This document shows, one piece after another, positions 1-6,109 of a stretch of 6,306 nt of DNA (its first letter is position 1; the number at the start of each line of letters is the position of its first letter). This DNA is from Nocardioidaceae bacterium. Lineage in GTDB: Bacteria > Actinomycetota > Actinomycetes > Propionibacteriales > Nocardioidaceae. The translations under genes were made by a program, and so were the position numbers. Below the pieces are notes generated by a model. That model worked only from the letters and a program-made list of their open reading frames with translations, was not told the DNA's origin and did not search any database. The stretch spans positions 1 to 6,306 of the forward strand of contig JACCZJ010000236.1 of NCBI GenBank assembly GCA_013696065.1. The letters are read 5' to 3'.

Positions 1-1
1 G

Positions 2-523
2 CCTTACGGTCAGCAATCCCCCCTGTCGCGGGTCCCCAGCAACGCGATCGAAGCGGGCCATCAGCGTGGGGTGGCTTTCAGCCCAAGCTTCCAGGGAGTC
101 GCGTGCTCTGACACCGTCAACCCGAACAACCCTCGCCGTTGGATCGATGCCGGAGCCTTTGCGGATCGCAAGGGGCCCTGGTTCGGGCGGCTGTGGACAT
201 GGTTGTCGGTGGACTGCGCACGATGGCCGGGCTCCGACGCCGACGCCTTTCGCGGACCCTGGAAGGTGCAAACGGACAATCCGCTGCTGATCGTCAGCAC
301 TCTGCACGACCCTGCCACACCCATCACCGGCGCTCGAAGCATGCACCGGCAGTTCGTCGACTCCAGCTTGATCGTGACCAAGACCTGGGGACACGGGTCA
401 CTCGGCACATCCGAATGCATCGAACGTCGCTACAGCGACTACTTGGTGTCCGGCAATCTGCCGCCAAGCGGTCTTGTCTGTTTGCCGGACAAGTCGCTCT
501 TCCCGGTCCCGGTACGCCGCTGA
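2..523 (+). CDS. TAP-like alpha/beta hydrolase, C-terminal part (5' end outside window)
   Basis: This is the last 173 residues of a serine hydrolase related to the tripeptidyl-aminopeptidase-like exported enzymes of actinobacteria. The frame is open from base 2 and ends in TGA at 521-523. The residues match the TAP C-terminal domain: an ACSDTVNP segment at about 101-125, a CARWPG segment at about 215-235, the HDPATP loop carrying the presumed catalytic Asp (308-310), and the WGHGSLG loop carrying the presumed catalytic His (392-394). The nucleophile Ser and any signal peptide lie upstream of the window. Cys residues near 101, 215, 416 and 478 would suit disulfides in an exported protein. Family members are usually about 500 residues and cleave short N-terminal peptides or esters outside the membrane; the substrate here cannot be inferred. 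A 251-bp gap separates it from the next gene, so it is probably transcribed separately. The family call is firm. Confidence 0.88.
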   Translation, partial: PYGQQSPLSRVPSNAIEAGHQRGVAFSPSFQGVACSDTVNPNNPRRWIDAGAFADRKGPWFGRLWTWLSVDCARWPGSDADAFRGPWKVQTDNPLLIVSTLHDPATPITGARSMHRQFVDSSLIVTKTWGHGSLGTSECIERRYSDYLVSGNLPPSGLVCLPDKSLFPVPVRR

Positions 524-774
524 CGCACGGGTGGCATCACGTTGGGCGCTCCACTCCCGAAATGCTACGCCCTGTCCCCGTCACTGTCGGTGACTAAATC
601 GCAATCACAGCCTGTAGTCACTGAGGCAGTCCAAATCGCCTCAAAGGTCATGTCTGCGGGCCTATCTGGCGCATCCGACGGCAGTAAAAACTACGTTTCG
701 TAATCGCGTCACTACTTTGGGTGATACCTTGAGGACCTCATTAGGCATAACCGGGGCTCAGGGGGCCACTCTTC
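524..774. other. Non-coding interval with GTCAC/GTGAC words, probable promoter region of the glycoside hydrolase operon
   Basis: No convincing gene lies here. The pentamer GTCAC or its complement occurs at 580-584, 590-594, 617-621 and 708-712. The first two form a 5-bp inverted repeat with a 5-nt spacer. A second inverted repeat, TGAGGC/GCCTCA, lies at 622-627 and 638-643 with a 10-nt loop and no T tract after it. The stretch from about 680 to 750 is more AT-rich than its surroundings and is the likeliest promoter site for the downstream gene, but no -35/-10 pair with good spacing stands out. Confidence 0.4.
759..765 (+). promoter_or_regulatory. Probable ribosome binding site of the glycoside hydrolase gene
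   Basis: The purine-rich CAGGGGG ends 9 nt before the ATG at 775. It is a moderate Shine-Dalgarno match and supports this start. The same ATG gives a complete Tat-type signal peptide at the N-terminus, which is independent support. Confidence 0.45.
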
Positions 775-2052
775 ATGGATCGACGCGCATTTCTCACCAC
801 CACCGCATCAGCGACCGGGCTGGCGGTCCTTACGGCTGTGCCCACGTCCGGGCTGGCGACCAAGCCCCGCCCGCGAGTGGGGTTGCCCACGGTAGAGCCG
901 GTCGAGGCGAACCGACTGGTGCGAGGCTTCGGAGTCTGTGCTCACCCCAACTTCAACACCGCGACGTACCAGCACACCACCGCATGGGTGGAACGGCTCG
1001 CTGGGACGAACGCAAGCTACTTCCGCGGCATGTACACACCCAATCTGCCGAGTGTGCGGTTTGCCACCACCGAGGCCCGCCGGCTGGGCGTGGGTTGGCT
1101 GGCCACAGTCGCGCCGGAAAACTGGTCAGTCACCGGAGCACAGCTGATTGCTCGGCTGGAGCATCTGCGCGACAACGCCGCGGATGTGGTCATCGCGATC
1201 GAGGGGATCAACGAGCCCAATCACGAGCGCAGCGGTGGTCCGCCGCCGGCCGACTGGCCGCAGCGGACGGTGGCCATCCAGAAGGTCATCTGGGATTTCG
1301 TTCAGGCCACACCCGCCCTGGCCCACGTCCAGGTCATCGGCCCGTCCCTGCACGCCTCCGTGTCCACCGTCCACGAGGACCACCTCAGACTCGGGCACTT
1401 AGGTTGCCAGAACTATTTCGACTATGCAGGCCTGCACCGGTATTTCGGCGGCAGATACCCCGACCACCTTGTCGACGAACGCCTCGGCTGGATCAAAGAG
1501 GCGTACGGAGACAGGCCCACCTGGGTGACGGAGACCGGCTACACCAACTGCGTCGCCAACACCAAGCAGCACAAGCCGGTGCCCGAAAACGTCTCGGCGG
1601 CATACGGGCCGCTCTGTCTGCTCGAGTTCGCTATCCGCGGGTGCCGAAGTACACGCTATGAACTGTTGGATGATCCCGACGAAAATGCCAAGGATGTGGT
1701 CGAGAGCAACTTCGGCCTCTGGCGCACCCCCAGCCTCGACCCGGGCACCTGGACGGAGAAGCCAGAAGCCACGGTCATGCGAGACTTTCTGTCCTTCCTC
1801 GAAGACCCCGGACCTCATTACACGCCCGCACCTGTCCAGCTGCGGGTGACAGCCCCGGACAACGTCAAGAATCTCGTCGTGGGCAAGCGGAACGGGTCGG
1901 CGACCCTGCTGCTCTGGCAGAACACCGCGATCTTCGACCCCAACAGCCAGACGGCGATCACGGTGCCCTCCGCCAGTGTGGGAGTCAAGACCGCATCCGG
2001 TTTCCGAGCTGTGAACGTTCCGGCGGGCGAAGTCGTGAGACTTCGCCTTTGA
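775..2052 (+). CDS. Tat-exported clan GH-A-like glycoside hydrolase
   Basis: A 425-residue protein with an export signal. MDRRAFL at residues 1-7 matches the twin-arginine consensus, followed by an Ala/Thr/Leu-rich hydrophobic stretch and a plausible cleavage after GLA (residue 28). The mature part reads as a clan GH-A TIM barrel. GINEPN (144-149) carries the expected acid/base Glu147 at the end of strand 4, and TWVTETGY (249-256) the expected nucleophile Glu253 at the end of strand 7. An LHRYFGG loop (220-226) fits the strand between them. A YELLDDPD...NFGLWR segment (295-317) is the usual barrel-closing region, and residues about 353-425 form a beta-rich tail like the sandwich domain after many GH30/GH39-type barrels. 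It should cleave or transfer a glycan outside the membrane; the substrate and exact GH family cannot be assigned. FemX follows after 9 bp, so co-transcription with envelope genes is likely. The fold and catalytic residues are well supported, the specificity is not. Confidence 0.85.
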   Translation: MDRRAFLTTTASATGLAVLTAVPTSGLATKPRPRVGLPTVEPVEANRLVRGFGVCAHPNFNTATYQHTTAWVERLAGTNASYFRGMYTPNLPSVRFATTEARRLGVGWLATVAPENWSVTGAQLIARLEHLRDNAADVVIAIEGINEPNHERSGGPPPADWPQRTVAIQKVIWDFVQATPALAHVQVIGPSLHASVSTVHEDHLRLGHLGCQNYFDYAGLHRYFGGRYPDHLVDERLGWIKEAYGDRPTWVTETGYTNCVANTKQHKPVPENVSAAYGPLCLLEFAIRGCRSTRYELLDDPDENAKDVVESNFGLWRTPSLDPGTWTEKPEATVMRDFLSFLEDPGPHYTPAPVQLRVTAPDNVKNLVVGKRNGSATLLLWQNTAIFDPNSQTAITVPSASVGVKTASGFRAVNVPAGEVVRLRL

Positions 2053-2061
2053 CCGGTAGCG

Positions 2062-3186
2062 TTGCCCGCCGTGACCCCGTTCGTCGTACGCACCATCAGC
2101 ACGGCAGAGCATCTGGACTTCGTCAACGCCCAGCCGAGCGCGAGCTTCCTGCAGACGCCGGCGTGGGGCGAGGTCAAGAGTGAATGGCAGCGAGAGTCGA
2201 TCGGGTGGTACGACGGCGACGCGCTCGTCGGGGTCGGTCTGGTGCTCTACCGACAGCTGCCCAAGATCAGGCGGTACCTCGCTTATCTGCCGGAGGGCCC
2301 CGTGCTCGACTGGAGCCGACCGGACCTGCCCTTACTGCTGGACGCCTTAGCCACGCTGTGCCGCGCCAAGGGCGCATTTGCGGTGAGGATGGGGCCACCG
2401 GTCGCGCTGCGCTCGTGGTCGGCGGACGCGGTCAAGAAGGCCATCGCCGACAACGGGTCGCGGCGGCTCAGTGATGTTCCCGCCGATGAGCGCATGCAGA
2501 CCGGCCAAGCTGTTGTCGGCGTGCTGCGCTCGGGGGGATGGCGGCCGCTCACCACGGACAGCGGTTTCGCGGCCGGCCAGCCTCAGTTCGTTTTCCAGAT
2601 CCCGTTGGCAGGCCGGACCCCTGACGAAGTACTCGCGGGCATGAACCAGCTGTGGCGCCGCAACATCAAGAAGGCCGACAAGCTCGGCGTCGTCGTGACC
2701 CAAGGCAACGCCGACGAACTCAACTCGTTTCACGACTTGTATGCCGAGACGGCCCAACGAGACGGTTTCACTCCTCGCCCGCATAGCTACTTCGAGCAGA
2801 TGTTCGCGGCGTTGCTCGCCGAAGACCCGGATCGAATCCGGCTTTACCTGGCCCGCCACGAAGGAGACTTGGTGGCTGCCACGATCTGGGTCAAGGTCGG
2901 CCGCCATACCTGGTATTCATATGGCGCGTCGTCGGCGGCCAAACGAGAGGTGCGCGGCTCCAACGCCATTCAGTGGCGAATGATCCGCGACTCCATCGAC
3001 GCCGGCGCAGACGTCTACGACCTCAGGGGTATCACCGAAACTCTCGATTCTAACGACCCACACATCGGGCTTATCCAGTTCAAGGTCGGCACCGGAGGAC
3101 GCGCGGTCGAGTATGTCGGGGAGTGGGACCTGCCCCTCAACCGGGTGATCTATAAGGCATTTGATACGTACATGAGACGACGATGA
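2062..3186 (+). CDS. femX: FemX/FemAB-family peptidyltransferase for the peptidoglycan cross-bridge
   Basis: A 374-residue cytoplasmic protein of the FemAB family, which transfers an amino acid from aminoacyl-tRNA to the peptide stem of lipid II. Family features run in order: SFLQTPAWGEVK (28-39), YLPEGPVLDW (75-84), VRMGPPV (108-114), QLWRRNIKKADKLGV (196-210), YSYGASS (285-291), the helix beginning SNAIQWRMIRDS (300-311) and leading into VYDLRGI (318-324), and GLIQFKVGTGGRAVEYVGEW (336-355). This fits two tandem GNAT-like domains of about 180 residues each. The Streptomyces FemX enzyme adds glycine to LL-diaminopimelate; the same role is likely but not shown here. The start is uncertain: TTG at 2062 and GTG at 2071 both have weak ribosome binding sites, and either lies only 9-18 bp after the hydrolase stop, which suggests translational coupling. 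The next gene is alanine-racemase-like. The family is secure, the amino acid added is inference. Confidence 0.9.
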   Translation: MPAVTPFVVRTISTAEHLDFVNAQPSASFLQTPAWGEVKSEWQRESIGWYDGDALVGVGLVLYRQLPKIRRYLAYLPEGPVLDWSRPDLPLLLDALATLCRAKGAFAVRMGPPVALRSWSADAVKKAIADNGSRRLSDVPADERMQTGQAVVGVLRSGGWRPLTTDSGFAAGQPQFVFQIPLAGRTPDEVLAGMNQLWRRNIKKADKLGVVVTQGNADELNSFHDLYAETAQRDGFTPRPHSYFEQMFAALLAEDPDRIRLYLARHEGDLVAATIWVKVGRHTWYSYGASSAAKREVRGSNAIQWRMIRDSIDAGADVYDLRGITETLDSNDPHIGLIQFKVGTGGRAVEYVGEWDLPLNRVIYKAFDTYMRRR

Positions 3187-3208
3187 TTCGCGGGCCGGCG
3201 TGTCGGCG

Positions 3209-3217
3209 GGAGGGGGG
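3209..3217 (+). promoter_or_regulatory. Strong ribosome binding site that favours the GTG start at 3224
   Basis: GGAGGGGGG lies at 3209-3217, 6 to 10 nt before the GTG at 3224. An alternative in-frame GTG at 3200 would place this purine tract inside the gene and has only CG-rich sequence with no Shine-Dalgarno match before it. The protein begins directly with the family's first strand (LSLYVDGPRW) from 3224, which agrees. Confidence 0.6.
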
Positions 3218-3223
3218 CAGCGG

Positions 3224-4231
3224 GTGGCGCTGAGCTTGTACGTCGACGGGCCGCGCTGGAGGCAACACCTTCAGCGCACCCTAGCCGCCAGCCCGGGTGT
3301 GGTGCCTGTCGTCAAAGGCAACGGATACGGCTTCACCGTGGCCAGCCTCGCTCGACGGGCGCAATGGCTGGGCGTCGACACCATCGCGGTCGGGACCTAC
3401 CGGGAGATCGCCGACGTCGAGAAACGCTTCTCGGGCTCGATTCTGGTGCTCGAACCGTGGCGGCCCTTTCTCGACGCTCCGACGAACAACCGGATCATCC
3501 ACACCGTCGGCCGCCACCAAGATTTGATTGCTCTCGCGGCACTCAAGGAGCGCCCGCGCGTCGTGCTCGAAGCGCTGACCTCGATGCGACGGCATGGCTT
3601 CGCCGCCGACGCTCTGGCGCAGACGAGCCGTTCGGTGGGAACCGTGCGTGTCGAAGGCCACGCGATGCACCTCCCGGTGGGTGGGGGTCACCTAGCGGAG
3701 GTGGAGCGGTGGATGGCGGCAGCCCCTGCCCGACGCTGGTTCGTCAGCCATCTCATCCAGTCAGAACTCGACGGGTTGAGCGAGCGTCACAGGGACGTCG
3801 ACTTCCGGCCGCGGTTGGGGACCGGGCTCTGGCTAGGAGAGCGGGGCGCCTTGGCGGCGCGGGCGACTGTCACGGACTGCCATGTCGTCCGGCGCGGTGA
3901 CAGGGTCGGCTACCGCCAGCGCAGGATCAGCAGAGACGGGCACGTCCTCGTCGTGTCCGGAGGGACTGCCCACGGCATCGGGCTCGAGGCTCCGGCGGCA
4001 TCGAACCGTCAACGCTTTATCTCGCTTGCGCGTGGTGGCCTCGACGCCACGGGTCGCGCTCTTTCGCCTTACGAGATCGCCGGCAAGCAGCGCTGGTTCG
4101 TGGAGCCGCCGCATATGCAGGTCAGCCTGATTTTCCTGCCTGTGTCCGTCGCGCCACCGACCATCGGCGACGAGGTCGAGGTGCAGGTGCGTTTCACCAC
4201 GACCACTTTCGACGCGATCCACATCAGCTGA
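3224..4231 (+). CDS. Alanine-racemase fold PLP enzyme, FemX-associated
   Basis: From GTG 3224 the product has 335 residues (343 from GTG 3200, which has no ribosome binding site). It resembles a fold-type III alanine racemase: an N-terminal barrel with VVPVVKGNGYGF (about 26-37) holding the PLP lysine Lys31, then TSMRRHGF (119-126), VSHLIQSE (174-181), and FRPRLGTGLW (194-203) with the Arg expected near the PLP ring nitrogen. The C-terminal beta domain has DRVGYRQR (226-233) with Tyr230, the probable second catalytic base, and PPHMQVSLIFLP. Judged by eye, two usual positions differ: the carbamylated lysine before the TxM motif is Glu116, and the MD of the usual CMDQ motif is Met-Gln (298-299). 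Alanine racemases interconvert L- and D-alanine for the peptidoglycan stem. Position after femX suggests a role in envelope amino-acid supply. It may be a specialised paralogue rather than the housekeeping Alr, so no symbol is given. Confidence 0.82.
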   Translation: MALSLYVDGPRWRQHLQRTLAASPGVVPVVKGNGYGFTVASLARRAQWLGVDTIAVGTYREIADVEKRFSGSILVLEPWRPFLDAPTNNRIIHTVGRHQDLIALAALKERPRVVLEALTSMRRHGFAADALAQTSRSVGTVRVEGHAMHLPVGGGHLAEVERWMAAAPARRWFVSHLIQSELDGLSERHRDVDFRPRLGTGLWLGERGALAARATVTDCHVVRRGDRVGYRQRRISRDGHVLVVSGGTAHGIGLEAPAASNRQRFISLARGGLDATGRALSPYEIAGKQRWFVEPPHMQVSLIFLPVSVAPPTIGDEVEVQVRFTTTTFDAIHIS

Positions 4232-4282
4232 GCCGTCGTCGGTCGCGCCGTCGCATCGGTGTCGTGATGGGCTTTGATCGGG

Positions 4283-4294
4283 TATGACTGACCT
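4283..4294 (+). promoter_or_regulatory. Possible -10 element for a leaderless transcript of the acidic protein gene
   Basis: TATGACT at 4283-4289 lies 5 nt before the ATG at 4295, about where a -10 box would sit if transcription began at the A of the ATG. No Shine-Dalgarno sequence is visible before this ATG, which fits leaderless expression, common in actinobacteria. No good -35 is visible. This is weak evidence. Confidence 0.18.
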
Positions 4295-4564
4295 ATGACC
4301 ACAGAATCCAGCGATCCAACCGGCGAACAGCCCGAATCCTCCGAACAAGGAGCTATCAGCGACAGTCAACTCCCCGAAGACCTCCGCCCAGAGGCAACCG
4401 ACCTGCTGAAGAATGCGGAGGATTCGGAGACTCCGAGCGGAGCGCAAGCTCCTGACGACTCAGGCCAGTCAGATAACTCGCGCCAACATGCGGGTCAGGT
4501 AAGCGAGCCGACAACGGAGATGGCTCCCAGTGACGATCCGGGGATCACGGAACCTAGCGGCTGA
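4295..4564 (+). CDS. Small acidic, probably disordered hypothetical protein
   Basis: I do not recognise this 89-residue product. It has about 21 Asp/Glu against only 3 Lys/Arg, and is rich in Ser, Pro, Gln, Gly and Thr with no Cys, Trp, Tyr or Phe. Most of it should be disordered; one short helix is possible around LPEDLRPEATDLLKNAED (26-43). There is no signal peptide or membrane segment. It fills the gap between the racemase-like gene (63 bp upstream) and the opposite-strand glycosyltransferase, and its TGA overlaps that gene's stop. Codon use has more A/T-ending codons than its neighbours and no ribosome binding site is visible, so it may be poorly translated or leaderless. No opposite-strand gene competes with most of its length, and the consistent acidic bias favours a real gene. 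Confidence is moderate. Confidence 0.5.
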   Translation: MTTESSDPTGEQPESSEQGAISDSQLPEDLRPEATDLLKNAEDSETPSGAQAPDDSGQSDNSRQHAGQVSEPTTEMAPSDDPGITEPSG

Positions 4565-6089
4565 CGGCAATTGACAGCTCGCCGGCTCCAACGGCTGCGT
4601 CGTTGTCGATCCCCTCGTCGAGTATGCCGCCTAGCGGGTCGTCGGATAGCGCGTCGGCCCGCACCGGGTCATGCCAGGGGAACAGAATGTCTCGGACCAC
4701 GAGCCACACCAAGAACAGCTCACCGGCGATGCGCACGACCACGGCGAGCGCATATACCCAGTCGGGTTTGCCGGCTTCGACAAAGAAGTCGGCGATGTGC
4801 ATCCAGACAGCGAAAAAGTAGAAGGTCTCGCAGGCCTGCCAGATGAGCAAATCCCGCCAGCGAGGGCGGGCAAGAGCGGCGAGAGGCAGCAGCCATAACA
4901 CGTACTGCGGTGAGTAGACCTTGTTGACGAGCAAGAATGCAGAAATCACCAAGAACATCAGTTGCACAAGCCTCGGGCGCCGCGGAGCGAAGAGACCAAG
5001 AGCCCCGATCCCGAGGCAGGCGCAACCGAAGAAGATCCACGTTGTGAGGTTGATTGTGTGCGCCGACGCCGTCTGCCCGAAGTTGGAGGCCACCAACCAC
5101 AGCGAGCCGAAGTCTGGACCTCGGGACGCGTTGAACTCCCAAAACCACAGATAGGCCTCCGGAGACCACACATAGATCGGGATGTTGACAAGCGACCATG
5201 CCGCCACCGCGGCCGCCGTTGTCTTCGCCCAGGCACCTAGGTGCCGCTCCCGCAGACAGAGCACCAGCAATGGTCCGAGGAAGAACAACGGGTAGAGCTT
5301 TGTGGCGACACCCAGCCCCAGGAACACCCCTGCCGTCAGGGGGCGGCGAGTGGCCCAGGCCCAGATGAAACCGGCCACGAATACCAGGGCGAGCAGGTCC
5401 CAGTTGATCATCGCAGCCAACACCAGAGCAGGTGAGGCGGCGATCGCCACCGGGTCCCACGGCCGCCGTCGTTGCGCCTTGACCAGCAAGGCCAGCGACA
5501 CGAGCAGGCAGCCAAACAGACCGACGGCGTTGACGGCGAAGAAGATGGTGCCGTCGTGCTGGACTCGCTCGTCGGCGTTGATCTCACTGCGTGGCGTGTC
5601 CGAGAGATCAGGCGATATGCCGACGAGGTGGGTCACGGCGCCCGTGGCCCCCATCCACAAGCCGGTCAAAACCGGATACTCGAGGGTGAGAGCGTGCGAC
5701 TCTTCCTCCGTGGCGGGCTGTCGATCGGGAGGTAGGTCGCTCAGCGGGGCATAGGGCCAGATGCCCTCTGCCAAGCCCCTGCCGCCATACAGATAGAACA
5801 TGTCGGAGTAGCACATGTGCGAGAAGGCCGTCGGTGAGGGGCTGTCTGACCACTTGTCGACGATGCAGGGCGACTTCTGCACGATCCCAAGTCCGAAGAA
5901 CGCCGTGGCCACCGCGAGAACGACCCGCAGCGGAGTCCACCAGCTTCGGCCTGGCCACACATGGCGCCCCAGCGGACCCCCCAAGGCTGCACTGGCCTGG
6001 CGCGCGAGCGGATCGCAGAGCGTAGGGGCGACGACCTCATCCGGGGTGCGACTCGTCCCCAGGAAGCTCACGCGCCCATCGTGCCCCAT
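4554..6089 (-). CDS. GT87-type polytopic membrane glycosyltransferase
   Basis: A 511-residue integral membrane protein of the GT-C class, GT87/DUF2029 type, resembling mycobacterial Rv0051. After a soluble N-terminus of about 50 residues, hydrophobic segments lie near 52-70, 137-157, 181-203, 211-228, 229-247, 251-279, 288-306, 347-368, 374-389, 392-408, 414-432 and 444-470. The first extracytoplasmic loop has HMCYSDMFYLYGGRGL (91-106) with Asp96, a candidate catalytic acidic residue of GT-C enzymes. EYPVLTGLW (137-145), ATKLYPLFFLGPL (262-274) and NKVYSPQYVLWLLPL (389-403) are typical of the family. Such enzymes transfer a sugar from a polyprenyl-phosphate donor to envelope glycans or lipids outside the membrane; the substrate is unknown. 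It ends in an acidic cytoplasmic tail. The start may be ATG at 6089 (20 bp after the upstream stop) or GTG at 6071; neither has a strong ribosome binding site. It is probably co-transcribed with the upstream ponA-like gene. Confidence 0.87.
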   Translation of the reverse strand: MGHDGRVSFLGTSRTPDEVVAPTLCDPLARQASAALGGPLGRHVWPGRSWWTPLRVVLAVATAFFGLGIVQKSPCIVDKWSDSPSPTAFSHMCYSDMFYLYGGRGLAEGIWPYAPLSDLPPDRQPATEEESHALTLEYPVLTGLWMGATGAVTHLVGISPDLSDTPRSEINADERVQHDGTIFFAVNAVGLFGCLLVSLALLVKAQRRRPWDPVAIAASPALVLAAMINWDLLALVFVAGFIWAWATRRPLTAGVFLGLGVATKLYPLFFLGPLLVLCLRERHLGAWAKTTAAAVAAWSLVNIPIYVWSPEAYLWFWEFNASRGPDFGSLWLVASNFGQTASAHTINLTTWIFFGCACLGIGALGLFAPRRPRLVQLMFLVISAFLLVNKVYSPQYVLWLLPLAALARPRWRDLLIWQACETFYFFAVWMHIADFFVEAGKPDWVYALAVVVRIAGELFLVWLVVRDILFPWHDPVRADALSDDPLGGILDEGIDNDAAVGAGELSIAVSR

Positions 6090-6109
6090 GGCGAACGCGC
6101 TGCCGCCCG

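Noticed and set aside
61..420. 119-codon minus-strand open frame opposite the TAP-like hydrolase
   Set aside because: The plus strand carries the Asp and His loops of a known family, and the minus-strand product shows nothing recognisable.
622..643. TGAGGC/GCCTCA hairpin as a terminator for the TAP-like hydrolase gene
   Set aside because: The stem is only 6 bp with a 10-nt loop, there is no T tract, and it lies about 100 bp past the stop codon.
717..1661. 314-codon plus-strand open frame overlapping the glycoside hydrolase
   Set aside because: It is Arg/Gly/Pro/His-rich with no recognisable motif and shifted one frame from a protein with clear catalytic motifs and a signal peptide. It is a GC-rich shadow.
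1399..2112. 237-codon minus-strand open frame antisense to the glycoside hydrolase
   Set aside because: Its codon pattern mirrors the sense gene and the product has no family features. Long antisense frames are expected at this GC content.
3833..4447. 204-codon minus-strand open frame across the racemase-like and acidic protein genes
   Set aside because: It is antisense to well-supported motifs of the racemase C-terminal domain and has low-complexity, Arg/Asp-rich composition with no recognisable domain.
4720..5460. 246-codon minus-strand open frame inside the GT87 gene
   Set aside because: It is in a different frame from the membrane protein, lacks its hydrophobic periodicity and has an Arg/Gly-rich shadow composition.
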